The notes beneath the pieces are model-generated. The model ran no database searches. It had not been told where the DNA came from and saw nothing but the letters and a program-made list of their open reading frames with translations. From Pseudonocardiaceae bacterium YIM PH 21723 (GTDB lineage: Bacteria > Actinomycetota > Actinomycetes > Mycobacteriales > Pseudonocardiaceae), in contig QZFT01000064.1 of assembly GCA_003600225.1 (NCBI GenBank), forward strand, positions 1-40,960: a stretch of DNA of 40,960 nucleotides, written 5' to 3'. Below are positions 16,153 to 23,524 of the stretch, piece after piece. Position 1 is the stretch's first letter. Each line of letters begins with the position of its first letter. The position numbers and the translations under genes are program-made.

Positions 16153-17327
16153 GCACCATCGTGGCCACGCCCGCCCGCGGCATGACGGCGGGCCTGGTCA
16201 CGGTGGTGATCGTGCCGCAGCTGGGCATGAGCATGATCGCGCCGGGCCTGGGCACCATGGCCAGGGACCTCGGGGTCAGCACCGCGGCCATGCAGTACGC
16301 GATGGTCGCGTTCATGGCCGGCTACGCGGTGTCCATGCTGCTCGCCGGGGTGCTGTCCGACCGGTTCGACCCGGTCACCGTGGAACTGTGGGGCCTCGGC
16401 CTGTTCGTGCTCGGCTCGCTGGCCTGCGCGCTGGCGCCGAACCTGAGCGTGCTGGTGGTGGCCCGGTTCGTGCAGGCGCTCGGCGGCTGCATGGGCACCG
16501 TGGTCACCCGCCTCGTGGTGCGCCGCTCGCTGGCGCCGGACCGGCACATGGGCGTACTGGCGACGCTGGCGACGGCGATCGCGATCACCCCCTGTCTCGC
16601 CCCGCTGCTGGGCGCCGCCGTGCTGGACTCGCTCGGCTGGCGGGCCACCTTCGCGGTGGTGGCGATCATCGGCGCCTTCGCCGCGGTGTTGTTCCGGCTG
16701 GCCTGCGAACCGGCGAACGAGGGTTCCCCGGTCAGCGTCGACCAGGTACTCGGGGCCTACCGGGAGAGCCTGGGCAACCGGGCGTTCCTGCACTACGCGG
16801 CGGCCATCGGGCTGGCCTGGCTGTCGTACTTCATCTTCATCTCCTGCGCGCCCAGCCCACTGCAGGACGGCCTCGGCGTGGACTCCGTGCACTACGGGCT
16901 GATCACCGCGGGCGCCGCGGCGGGCTACGTCACCGGCACCTCCCTGGCCCGGCGGCTGGCCACCCGGATCGGCCTGGACCGGTGCCTGCGGCTGGCCGGC
17001 CTGCTCGGCGTGTCCGGCGGGGTCCTGGTCGTGGTCAGCACGCTGCTGTGGCCGGCGCAGCCGTGGGCCCTGGCCGGCCCGGTGATCGTGGTGCTGATGG
17101 GCGTCGGCGCGGCGATCCCGGTCTGTCAGGCAGGCCTGTTGAAGATCGACATGTCCAACCCGGGCGTGTCCTCGGGCCTGTTCTTCTTCCTGCAGATGAT
17201 CTCGGGCGCGGTGTACGCGGGCGTGGTCAACCTGCACCCGCCCAGCGGCCTGCCCGGCGTCGCGGTGCTGATGCTGCTGCCGATGATCGGGTTACTGGCG
17301 CTGGGTCTGAAGGCGTCCCGAAGTTGA
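16149..17327 (+). CDS. MFS drug/metabolite exporter (Bcr/CflA-like)
   Basis: A 392-residue, 12-helix major facilitator transporter, probably a proton-driven efflux pump. The loop 2-3 signature GVLSDRFDPVTVELWG and the helix-5 motif-C-like stretch ITPCLAPLLGAAVLDSLGW fit the Bcr/CflA (DHA1) group. The ATG at 16149 overlaps the preceding oxidoreductase stop as ATGA; the long frame upstream of it is a shadow of that gene. Its own TGA (17325-17327) lies within the left arm of a 19-base-pair hairpin. Coupling to the flavoprotein suggests export of, or resistance to, the molecule that enzyme acts on. Confidence 0.88.
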   Translation: MSTIVATPARGMTAGLVTVVIVPQLGMSMIAPGLGTMARDLGVSTAAMQYAMVAFMAGYAVSMLLAGVLSDRFDPVTVELWGLGLFVLGSLACALAPNLSVLVVARFVQALGGCMGTVVTRLVVRRSLAPDRHMGVLATLATAIAITPCLAPLLGAAVLDSLGWRATFAVVAIIGAFAAVLFRLACEPANEGSPVSVDQVLGAYRESLGNRAFLHYAAAIGLAWLSYFIFISCAPSPLQDGLGVDSVHYGLITAGAAAGYVTGTSLARRLATRIGLDRCLRLAGLLGVSGGVLVVVSTLLWPAQPWALAGPVIVVLMGVGAAIPVCQAGLLKIDMSNPGVSSGLFFFLQMISGAVYAGVVNLHPPSGLPGVAVLMLLPMIGLLALGLKASRS

Positions 17328-17370
17328 CGATGTTCGGACTCGTTCCTCGCGCGAACATCGTCAACTTCGG
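17318..17370. repeat. 19-bp perfect hairpin at convergent gene ends (family of three loci)
   Basis: The arm CCGAAGTTGACGATGTTCG (17318-17336) is exactly inverted at 17352-17370, with a 15-base loop. It contains the exporter's stop codon and ends nine bases before the convergent Nudix gene stop. Related sequences with the core GAAGTTGGCGATGTTCGG are at 28327-28482 and 34727-34832, again beside gene ends. It probably acts as a bidirectional terminator without a T-tract. Confidence 0.88.
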
Positions 17371-17378
17371 GGCATGAG

Positions 17379-18071
17379 TCAGTCCCTGGGCAGCGCGGGG
17401 TGCAGACGGGTGGCGGGACCGGGCTCGTACAGCGTGGCGGGGCGCCCCCCGGTGGGGGCGCTCTCGTCGCCGGCCGCGACCAGGAAACCCGGCACCCCGG
17501 TGACCTTGCGGCGGAAGTTCGACGGGTCCAGGCGGACGTCCCAGACGATCTCGTAGGCCCGGCGCAGCTGCGAGATGGTGAACCTCGGCGGGCAGAAGGA
17601 CACCGCCAGGTTGGTGTACGACAGCTTGTCCCTGGCCTGCTCCACGGCGTCGGTCAGCAGCCGGTGGTGGTCGAAGGCCAGCCGCTCCGGACCGGCCAGC
17701 AGCTCACCGACCGGCACCCAGCTCGCCGCGCGGGCGTCACCGCCCGCGGTCGGGGCCGGCAGATCCGGCGCCAGGGCCATGTAGCAGATCGACACGACTC
17801 GGCCCCGCGGATCGCGTTCCGGGGCGCCGTAGCCACCGACCTGCTCGATGTGGAAACCGTCGGCCGACAGGCCGGTCTCCTCGGCCAGTTCCCGGTGGGC
17901 CGCCTGCGCGAGGTCCTCCCCCGGCTCCAGGAATCCGCCGGGCAGGGCGAGCGCACCCAGGAAGGGCTGCTTGGCCCGTTCGACCAGCAGTACCTGGAAC
18001 TCGTCCCCCCGGATCGTCAGGATCACCAGGTCCACGGCGACGGCGGACTGGGGCATGACCTCACCGAACAT
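17379..18071 (-). CDS. NrtR-like Nudix hydrolase with winged-helix tail
   Basis: A 230-residue two-domain protein. Residues 9-140 are a Nudix domain with a fully intact Nudix box at 46-68 (G-x5-E-x7-RELAEETGL), so diphosphate hydrolysis is expected. Residues 150-220 (KLSYTNLAV, FTISQLRRAYEIVW, FRRKVTGVPGFL, GGRPATLY) are the winged-helix seen in NrtR regulators. It therefore may hydrolyse an ADP-ribose-like compound, regulate transcription, or both. The start is either the ATG at 18071 or, with a better GGTGAGG site, the ATG at 18056. It is convergent with the exporter and divergent from the HTH gene. A second family member with a degenerate box is nrtR at 22196. Confidence 0.87.
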   Translation of the reverse strand: MFGEVMPQSAVAVDLVILTIRGDEFQVLLVERAKQPFLGALALPGGFLEPGEDLAQAAHRELAEETGLSADGFHIEQVGGYGAPERDPRGRVVSICYMALAPDLPAPTAGGDARAASWVPVGELLAGPERLAFDHHRLLTDAVEQARDKLSYTNLAVSFCPPRFTISQLRRAYEIVWDVRLDPSNFRRKVTGVPGFLVAAGDESAPTGGRPATLYEPGPATRLHPALPRD

Positions 18072-18086
18072 ATCTCGACACTACCC

Positions 18087-18161
18087 TTTTGGTCGCATTG
18101 ACCGAAATGGCGCATCCCGACTACGGTGTCATCGTCATCCGATAAAGGTCATGCTGACCTT
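18087..18161. promoter_or_regulatory. Two inverted repeats in the Nudix/HTH divergent space
   Basis: AAGGTCA-TGC-TGACCTT (18145-18161) is a perfect 7+3+7 palindrome lying 32 bases before the HTH gene start. A second, imperfect dyad TTTTGGTC-GCATT-GACCGAAA is at 18087-18107 near the Nudix gene start. Both suit dimeric regulators encoded on either side. Which protein binds is not known. Confidence 0.5.
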
Positions 18162-18192
18162 AAGCGGACTGCCACGCTCCGGGAGGCATCCG

Positions 18193-18639
18193 ATGACCAG
18201 ACAGTGGCGGCCCTTGCCGGACTCGCTGTCCCCGCAGGCGGTCTACCTCGTGCGCCTGCTGCGCGAGCTCAAGGACCGGTCCGGCCTCAGCCTGATGAAA
18301 CTGGAACGGCGGACCAACTACAGCAAGTCGTCCTGGGAGCGGTACCTGAACGGCAAGGCGCTGCCGCCGCGACACGCGGTGCACACCCTCGCCGGCCTGG
18401 TACACGAGCCCCTCGAACGACCGATGGCTCTCTGGGAACAGGCCCAGGAGACGTGGAGCGGGCGGGCCGTGCTGACCGAGACCGAGCCGGTTCCGGTGCC
18501 TGTCCGGCGGTCCCGGTGGGCGGAGGTCATCGCCACCGCGATGGTGATGCTCTGCCAGTTCACCGGGCCGATGGTCGCCGCCGTGCCGCTGACGGGCGTG
18601 AGCCCGCCCGCGGCGTGTCAGGCGGCGGCGCAGCGCTGA
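18193..18639 (+). CDS. XRE-type HTH protein with C-terminal membrane segment
   Basis: A 148-residue protein. Residues 10-75 form a helix-turn-helix of the XRE type common in actinomycetes (LRELKDRSGLSLMKLERRT, then SKSSWERYLNGKALPPRHAV). A linker rich in Pro and charge is followed by one hydrophobic helix (about 113-135, EVIATAMVMLCQFTGPMVAAV). A membrane-tethered regulator is implied, but the target is unknown. The ATG at 18193 has GGGAGG six bases upstream. Its stop is four bases from the convergent nadC stop. Confidence 0.82.
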   Translation: MTRQWRPLPDSLSPQAVYLVRLLRELKDRSGLSLMKLERRTNYSKSSWERYLNGKALPPRHAVHTLAGLVHEPLERPMALWEQAQETWSGRAVLTETEPVPVPVRRSRWAEVIATAMVMLCQFTGPMVAAVPLTGVSPPAACQAAAQR

Positions 18640-18643
18640 CCGG

Positions 18644-19543
18644 CTACATGTCCAGCCCGAGGTCCAGGGCGGGCGCGGAGTGGGTGAGCCCACCGACCGA
18701 CACGTAGTCCACCCCGGTGGACGCGTACGCGTGCGCCACGTCGAGGGTCAGGCCACCGGACGCTTCCAGCTTCGCCGGGTACTCGCCGGCCCGCACCCGC
18801 TCGACGGCGACGGCGCACTGCTCCGGGGTGAAGTTGTCCAGCAGGACGAGGTCGGCGCCGGCCGCCAGGACGAGGTCCAGCTCCTCCAAGGAGGTCACCT
18901 CGATCTCGCAGGGCAGGTCCGGGGCGTACTCGCGGGCCGCCTTCAGCGCGGGGACCACTCCCCCGGCGGCCACCACGTGGTTGTCCTTGATCAGGATCTG
19001 GTCGCCGAGACCCATCCGGTGGTTCTGCCCGCCGCCGCAGCGCACCGCGTGCTTGGCCACCATGCGCAGGCCGGGCAGCGTCTTGCGGCTGTCCCGGATC
19101 ACGGCTCCGGTGCCGGCCACCGCGTCGACCCAGCGGCGGGTCACGGTGGCGATGCCACTGGCGTGGCAGATCAGGTTCAGCGCCGTGCGCTCGGCGAGCA
19201 GCAGGCCGCGGGTCGGCGCGCGCAGCGCCAGGACCACGTCCCCGGCGGCGATGGTGTCGCCGTCGACGGGTCCTTCGGTGCGTTGGTAGCCGTCCGCGCC
19301 CAGCACCATGTCCAGGGTGCCGAGGAACAGCGGCAGGCCCGCCAGCACGCCGGCCTGCCGGGTGCCCAGGACCGCCTTCGCGGTGGCGTCCGCCGGAACG
19401 GTCGCCGCGGTGGTCACGTCCGGGCCGTAACGCAGGTCCTCGACCAGGGCCTCACCGATGAGCCGGACGGCGTCGGCGGGGTCCAGTCCCGCCGCGGCCA
19501 GCTCGTTCACGGTGGACTGTCCCAGCGGATGTAGCTCGGTCAC
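18644..19543 (-). CDS. nadC: Nicotinate-nucleotide pyrophosphorylase (carboxylating)
   Basis: A 299-residue quinolinate phosphoribosyltransferase that converts quinolinate and PRPP to nicotinate mononucleotide, the third step of de novo NAD synthesis. The family core is intact: RDSRKTLPGLR (150-160), KHAVRCGGGQNHRMGL (164-179) and IKDNH (185-189), with EVTSLEEL and the LLDNF phosphate-binding strands further on. The GTG at 19543 overlaps the nadB stop (GTGA). The frame continues upstream antisense-free into nadB, but that extension is a shadow. It is the last gene of nadABC. Confidence 0.96.
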   Translation of the reverse strand: MTELHPLGQSTVNELAAAGLDPADAVRLIGEALVEDLRYGPDVTTAATVPADATAKAVLGTRQAGVLAGLPLFLGTLDMVLGADGYQRTEGPVDGDTIAAGDVVLALRAPTRGLLLAERTALNLICHASGIATVTRRWVDAVAGTGAVIRDSRKTLPGLRMVAKHAVRCGGGQNHRMGLGDQILIKDNHVVAAGGVVPALKAAREYAPDLPCEIEVTSLEELDLVLAAGADLVLLDNFTPEQCAVAVERVRAGEYPAKLEASGGLTLDVAHAYASTGVDYVSVGGLTHSAPALDLGLDM

Positions 19544-21087
19544 CAGATCTCCAACAGTTGGTGGGATGCCTGCCAGCGGGGCAGCGTATCCGGGTGGTCG
19601 GTGCGTACATGGCAGCCACGGCTCTCTGTGCGCCGCGCCGCCGCCAGCACGATGGCCTGCGCCGCCGTGGTGAGCGCGGCGTCCTCCACCGCCCGCAGGC
19701 TGTCCTGGGGTTTGTCGGCGGCGGTGTCCAGCAGCGCGGCCAGTTCGGCCAGCCCGGCGGCGTCCCGGCCGATGCCCGCGTGCCGGGACATGGCCAGCTG
19801 GAGGGTGTCGCGGTCGACGGTGGGGGCGGTGCCGATCTCCGGCACGGTGACCCGGCCGATGGGACCGAAGGTCTCCAGGTCGGCCTGGACGGCGGGCACC
19901 ACCCGGTGCCCCATGACCAGGCCTTCGAGGAGGCTGTTGGACGCGAGCCGGTTGGCGCCGTGCAGCCCGGTGCGGGCGACCTCGCCGATGGCGTACAGCC
20001 CGGGTACCCCGGTGCGGCCGTCCACCGTGGCCCGCACTCCGCCGCAGGAGTAGTGCGCGGCGGGTGCGACCGGAATGGGCTGCTCGGCGGGATCGATGCC
20101 GACCTCGGCGCACGCGGCGAAGACGGTCGGGAAGCGGTGCCGGAATCCGACGATGTTCCGCGCGTCGAGGAGCACGTGGTCGGTGCCGAGCTCGTTCATC
20201 CGCCGGGTGATCGCGGCGGCCACTACGTCCCGGGGCGCCAGGTCTTCGAGGGGATGGACGCCCGCCATCACCCGCTCACCGGTCAGGTCGAACAGGATCG
20301 CACCCTCACCGCGCACCGCCTCGGTGACCAGCGGACGGCGACCCCTCGCATCTCCCCCGGCGAACAGCACGGTGGGGTGGAACTGGACGAACTCCAGGTC
20401 GGCCACCGGCGCCCCGGCGCCGAGGGCCAGGGAGATGCCGTCGCCGGTGGCCACCTCCGGGTTGGTGGTGGACGAGTACACCTGGCCGAGGCCGCCGGTC
20501 GCCAGGACCACGGCCCGGGCGTAGAGCGTGCCGAACCGGCCCTTGCCGTCGAGGACCTGGAGTCCGGCGACGGTGCCCAGGCTGTCGGTCAGGACCCGCA
20601 CGGCCGTGTGCTCGGTGAGCACCGGCACGGACAGTTCCCCACCGGCGGCCAGCAGCGCGCGTTCCACCTCGGCCCCGGTGGCGTCGCCGCCGGCGTGCAC
20701 CACGCGGAAGGCGCTGTGCCCGCCTTCCCGGGTGCGGGCGAAGCTGCCGTCGGCCCGGGTGTCGAACCGGGCCCCGGCGCGCATCAGCCAGTCCACCGCC
20801 GCCGGGCCGTCGGTGATGATGGCGCGCACCGCTGCCTCGTCGCACAGCCCGGCCCCGGCGGTGAGGGTGTCGGCGATGTGCCGATCCACCGAGTCGCCGG
20901 GATCGCGCTGGTCGGGCAGCACGACGGCCACGCCGCCCTGCGCCCAGCGGGTGTTGCCCTCACCGAGGTCGGCCTTGGTGAGGACGAGGGTGCGCAGCCC
21001 CGCCTCCTGGGCACGCAGGGCCGCGGTGAGCCCGGCGACGCCGCTGCCGACGATCAACACGTCGACATCGGCGGCCCAGGTGTTCAC
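19540..21087 (-). CDS. nadB: L-aspartate oxidase
   Basis: A 515-residue flavoenzyme that oxidises L-aspartate to iminoaspartate, passing the unstable product to NadA. The FAD-binding GSGVAGL is at 14-20, followed by the family blocks [25 protein letters not shown] and [16 protein letters not shown]. Length is normal, with the C-terminal helical domain. The GTG start overlaps the nadA stop by four bases and its own stop overlaps the nadC start, so the three genes are translationally coupled. Confidence 0.96.
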   Translation of the reverse strand: MNTWAADVDVLIVGSGVAGLTAALRAQEAGLRTLVLTKADLGEGNTRWAQGGVAVVLPDQRDPGDSVDRHIADTLTAGAGLCDEAAVRAIITDGPAAVDWLMRAGARFDTRADGSFARTREGGHSAFRVVHAGGDATGAEVERALLAAGGELSVPVLTEHTAVRVLTDSLGTVAGLQVLDGKGRFGTLYARAVVLATGGLGQVYSSTTNPEVATGDGISLALGAGAPVADLEFVQFHPTVLFAGGDARGRRPLVTEAVRGEGAILFDLTGERVMAGVHPLEDLAPRDVVAAAITRRMNELGTDHVLLDARNIVGFRHRFPTVFAACAEVGIDPAEQPIPVAPAAHYSCGGVRATVDGRTGVPGLYAIGEVARTGLHGANRLASNSLLEGLVMGHRVVPAVQADLETFGPIGRVTVPEIGTAPTVDRDTLQLAMSRHAGIGRDAAGLAELAALLDTAADKPQDSLRAVEDAALTTAAQAIVLAAARRTESRGCHVRTDHPDTLPRWQASHQLLEIW

Positions 21088-22124
21088 TCGCCACCACCCG
21101 AATTACCGATCTCGATCATCCGCTGCACCGAGGCGCGGCCCTTGGCGGCCGTCTCCTCGTCCACGAAGACCTCGTCCTTGCCCTCGCGCAGGCAGCGCAG
21201 CAGCGCGGCCGGGGTGATCATCTTCATGTACGGGCAGGAGGCCCGCTCGTTGACGGCGCGGAAGTCGATGTCCGGCGCCGCGGCGCGCAGCTGGTGCAGC
21301 ATGCCGATCTCGGTGGCGACCAGCACGGACTTGGCATTGGTCGCCCGGGCCGCGTCGATCATGCCTCCGGTGGACAGGATCTTGACCTGGTCCTTGGGCA
21401 CGGCGCCGGTACCCGCGAGGTACAGCGCGCTGGTGGCGCAGCCGCACTCCGGGTGGATGAACAGGTCGGCGTCCGGGTTCTGCTCGGCCTTCGCGGCGAG
21501 CTCCGGGCCGTTGATGCCCGCGTGCACGTGGCATTCACCGGCCCAGATGTGCAGGTTGTCCCGGCCGGTGATCCGCTTGACATGCGCGCCGAGGAACTGG
21601 TCCGGGTTGAACAGCACGGTCTTGTCGGCCGGGATGGAGGCGACGACGTCCACCGCGTTGGACGAGGTGCAGCAGATGTCGGTCAGCGCCTTCACCTCGG
21701 CGGTGGTGTTCACGTAGGAGACCACGACGGCGTCCGGGAACTCGGCCTTCCAGGCGCGCAGGTCGTCGGCGGTGATGGAGTCGGCCAGGGAGCAGCCGGC
21801 GCGCTGATCCGGGATGAGCACCCGCTTGTGCGGGGCCAGGATCTTGGCGGTCTCGGCCATGAAGTGCACACCGCAGAAGATGATCTCGTCGGCGTCGCTC
21901 TCCGCGGCGATGCGGCTGAGCGCGAGCGAGTCACCGGTGTGGTGCGCGATGTCCTGGATCTCGGGCAGCTGGTAGTTGTGCGCCAATAAGACCGCGCCGC
22001 GCTTCTCGGCCAGGGCACGGACTTCCTCCGCCCAGGCGGCGTCGGCCAGGACACCGCCGTACGGGGTCAGGCCGGTGGTCCGCTCCACATCGTCGATCAA
22101 TTGTGCTGTGGCGGTAGCGGCCAT
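21084..22124 (-). CDS. nadA: Quinolinate synthase
   Basis: A 346-residue 4Fe-4S dehydratase that condenses iminoaspartate with dihydroxyacetone phosphate to quinolinate. Cys residues C111 (AGCSLAD), C198 (GECHVH) and C297 (SCPYMK) correspond in position to the three cluster ligands of the E. coli enzyme. [11 protein letters not shown] (48-58) and HPECGC (224-229) are family blocks. An upstream ATG at 22169 exists, but the ATG at 22124 is preceded by GAGGAGG at good distance and is preferred. It is the first gene of nadABC, divergent from nrtR, and is probably repressed by it. Confidence 0.96.
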   Translation of the reverse strand: MAATATAQLIDDVERTTGLTPYGGVLADAAWAEEVRALAEKRGAVLLAHNYQLPEIQDIAHHTGDSLALSRIAAESDADEIIFCGVHFMAETAKILAPHKRVLIPDQRAGCSLADSITADDLRAWKAEFPDAVVVSYVNTTAEVKALTDICCTSSNAVDVVASIPADKTVLFNPDQFLGAHVKRITGRDNLHIWAGECHVHAGINGPELAAKAEQNPDADLFIHPECGCATSALYLAGTGAVPKDQVKILSTGGMIDAARATNAKSVLVATEIGMLHQLRAAAPDIDFRAVNERASCPYMKMITPAALLRCLREGKDEVFVDEETAAKGRASVQRMIEIGNSGGGE

Positions 22125-22158
22125 TTTGCCTCCTCGTTGCCTCCGGATGGGAAGGTCA

Positions 22159-22195
22159 TTGCGTTCCATCCGGTTTTCGCCTTAGGATCGAAAAC
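22159..22195 (+). promoter_or_regulatory. Leaderless nrtR promoter with overlapping NrtR-operator candidate
   Basis: TTGCGT (22159-22164) and TAGGAT (22183-22188) with an 18-base spacer place the transcript start at the GTG of nrtR (22196). The inverted repeat GTTTTCG (22173-22179) / CGAAAAC (22189-22195) with a nine-base spacer straddles the -10 element. It lies about 50 bases from the nadA start, so one bound regulator could control both directions. Confidence 0.5.
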
Positions 22196-22921
22196 GTGGT
22201 TGATAGTAACAAACCGGACGGCCTCGCCGTAAGTGAAGTCCTGGCAGCCGTGCTGCAAGTGCGACCCACGTCACCGCATACCGGTGCCGGGGAGGGCGTC
22301 CTCCAGGTCCTGCTGTGGAAGCGCGCACTGGAGCCGCACGCTGGGCGTTGGTCGCTCCCAGGCGGGCGGCTGGGCCCGAATGAGGACGTCGAGGCTTCCA
22401 TCCGACGGCAGCTCGCGGAGAAGGTCGATGTGCGCCAACTCACGCACGTCGAGCAGCTCGCGGTGTTCTCCCGGCCGGACCGCGTCCCAGGTGATGAGAG
22501 GGTCGTGGCGACCGCGTTCCTCGGCCTGGTGCCGTGCAATGTCGACCCGGAACTGCCCGCGGACACCGCGTGGCACCCGGTGGACGCGCTGCCGGACACC
22601 GCCTTCGACCACCAGGCGATCGTGCTGCGCGCCAGGGACCGGCTCCGCGCCAAGCTGTCCTACACGAACCTGGGATTCGCCCTCGCTCCGGCGGAGTTCA
22701 CCATCTCCGCGCTGCGCGGCCTGTACTCGGCGGCCCTGGGCTACAAGGTGTCGGCGACGAACCTGCAGCGGGTGCTGTCCCGGCGTGGGCTGCTGGAGCC
22801 GACTGGCGCGACGGCGCCCACCGGCCCGTCGGGTGGGCGGCCGGCGGCGTTGTTCCGCTTCAGCCGGTCGGACATGCTGGTCACGGACCCGTTCGCCGTG
22901 TTCAAGCCGCCTCGGGCTTAG
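22196..22921 (+). CDS. nrtR: NrtR, Nudix-related repressor of NAD synthesis
   Basis: A 241-residue protein with a Nudix-fold sensor (about 10-150) and a winged-helix DNA-binding tail (155-235: KLSYTNLGF, FTISALRGLYSAALG, LQRVLSRRGLL, GGRPAALF). The Nudix box at 57-79 is degenerate: RE is RQ (71-72), EE is EK (75-76) and the G near the end is D78. Hydrolysis is therefore unlikely and a pure ligand-sensing role is expected. Divergence from nadABC matches the known arrangement of NrtR-type repressors in mycobacteria. The GTG start at 22196 has no ribosome site but a -10 element seven bases upstream, so it is probably leaderless. Confidence 0.92.
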   Translation: MVDSNKPDGLAVSEVLAAVLQVRPTSPHTGAGEGVLQVLLWKRALEPHAGRWSLPGGRLGPNEDVEASIRRQLAEKVDVRQLTHVEQLAVFSRPDRVPGDERVVATAFLGLVPCNVDPELPADTAWHPVDALPDTAFDHQAIVLRARDRLRAKLSYTNLGFALAPAEFTISALRGLYSAALGYKVSATNLQRVLSRRGLLEPTGATAPTGPSGGRPAALFRFSRSDMLVTDPFAVFKPPRA

Positions 22922-22929
22922 GGGGCGGG

Positions 22930-23010
22930 GTGCGGCGGGGCGGGGTGCGTCTGGTGGTCGGCGAAGGAGGCTTTGGAGGGGGAGACGGGTGGTGGGGGCC
23001 GTCTTTCCTG
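22930..23010 (-). repeat. Dispersed composite repeat, copy A core
   Basis: Read on the minus strand it contains GGAAAGACGGCCCCCACC, CCGTCTCCCCCTCCAAAGCC and TCCTTCGCCGACCACCAGAC in order. The same order of blocks is found at 23372-23440 (copy B) and 38898-38975 (copy C), at roughly 75-85 percent similarity by eye. Copy C lacks one base relative to A in the middle, which argues against a conserved reading frame. Confidence 0.8.
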
Positions 23011-23087
23011 CCGGGCCGTCGGGCGGAGGCACGCCTGCCGGGCCGTCGGGCGGAGGCACGCCTGCCGGGCCGTCGGGCGGAGGCACG
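23007..23087. repeat. Three perfect 27-bp tandem repeats
   Basis: Three identical 27-base units (23007-23033, 23034-23060, 23061-23087) starting CCTGCCGGGCCGTCGGGC. The unit is the expanded 5' block of the composite repeat: single, diverged versions stand at the same position in copies B and C (on the minus strand GGCGTGCC-CC-CCC-AC...GGCA). Confidence 0.95.
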
Positions 23088-23157
23088 CCGGACCGGCTAC
23101 CGGGGCCGCTGCGCGGAGCCGGTGTGAGCTCCACGTGAGCTGCGAGGGGTTACTGGG

Positions 23158-23218
23158 GCTGAATGGCTTTCCTTTGGCAAGACCGACTGAAAGCCACATT
23201 CAGCAAGATCACCTTGCT
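23158..23218. repeat. Two adjacent hairpins
   Basis: GCTGAATGGCTTTC (23158-23171) pairs with GAAAGCCACATTCAGC (23189-23204), with two bases bulged. It is directly followed by AGCAAG-ATCAC-CTTGCT (23202-23218). There is no T-tract. The role is unknown; it is part of the repeat hotspot. Confidence 0.7.
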
Positions 23219-23350
23219 CGACACGGCGCAAGAACCGCGCGACACGCCGGCAATCCCACGATATGGACGTCCACTATGGACGTACACAGTGGACAGTGGC
23301 CGGTCACCGCGCCCGCCGCCACCCCACCGGCCCCGGGAGGGCCAGGCAGA

Positions 23351-23452
23351 CGTGCCACCACCAGACACGAAGGCAGGAAAGACGCCCCTCAGCACCCGTC
23401 TGCCCTTCCAAAGCGTCCTTCGACATCCGCCAGACGGAACCACCACCCGACC
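23351..23452 (+). repeat. Dispersed composite repeat, copy B
   Basis: GACGTGCCACCACC, GAAGGCAGGAAAGACGCC, CACCCGTCTGCCC, TTCCAAAGCGTCCTTCG and CCGCCAGACGG follow each other in the order seen in copies A and C. The copy lies 75 bases before the Lon-domain gene and is the most diverged of the three. Confidence 0.75.
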
Positions 23453-23524
23453 AAACGCGATTTCCTTGTGCGATCAAGGAAATTCCACTCGGCACGGGAT
23501 GCTGTGGCGTCGTAACGTACTGCT

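Larger units (their letters stand above)
22922..23524. other. Gene-free, repeat-rich gap
   Basis: About 600 bases with no convincing gene. The stretch holds two copies of a dispersed composite repeat (22930-23087 inverted, 23351-23452 direct), a triplicated 27-base unit, hairpins at 23158-23204 and 23202-23218, and a direct repeat TATGGACGT (23263, 23275 region). Open frames cross it, but they change frame between repeat copies. Confidence 0.75.

Noticed and set aside
19544-20113. Extended N-terminus for nadC
   Set aside because: The extension is Arg/Gly/His-rich shadow of nadB; the GTG at 19543 gives the normal enzyme length.
23007-23087. 27-base repeats as a protein repeat (PAGPSGGGT-like)
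   Set aside because: Although 27 is a multiple of three, the frame is not joined to a start with ribosome site, and the other copies of the element shift frame.
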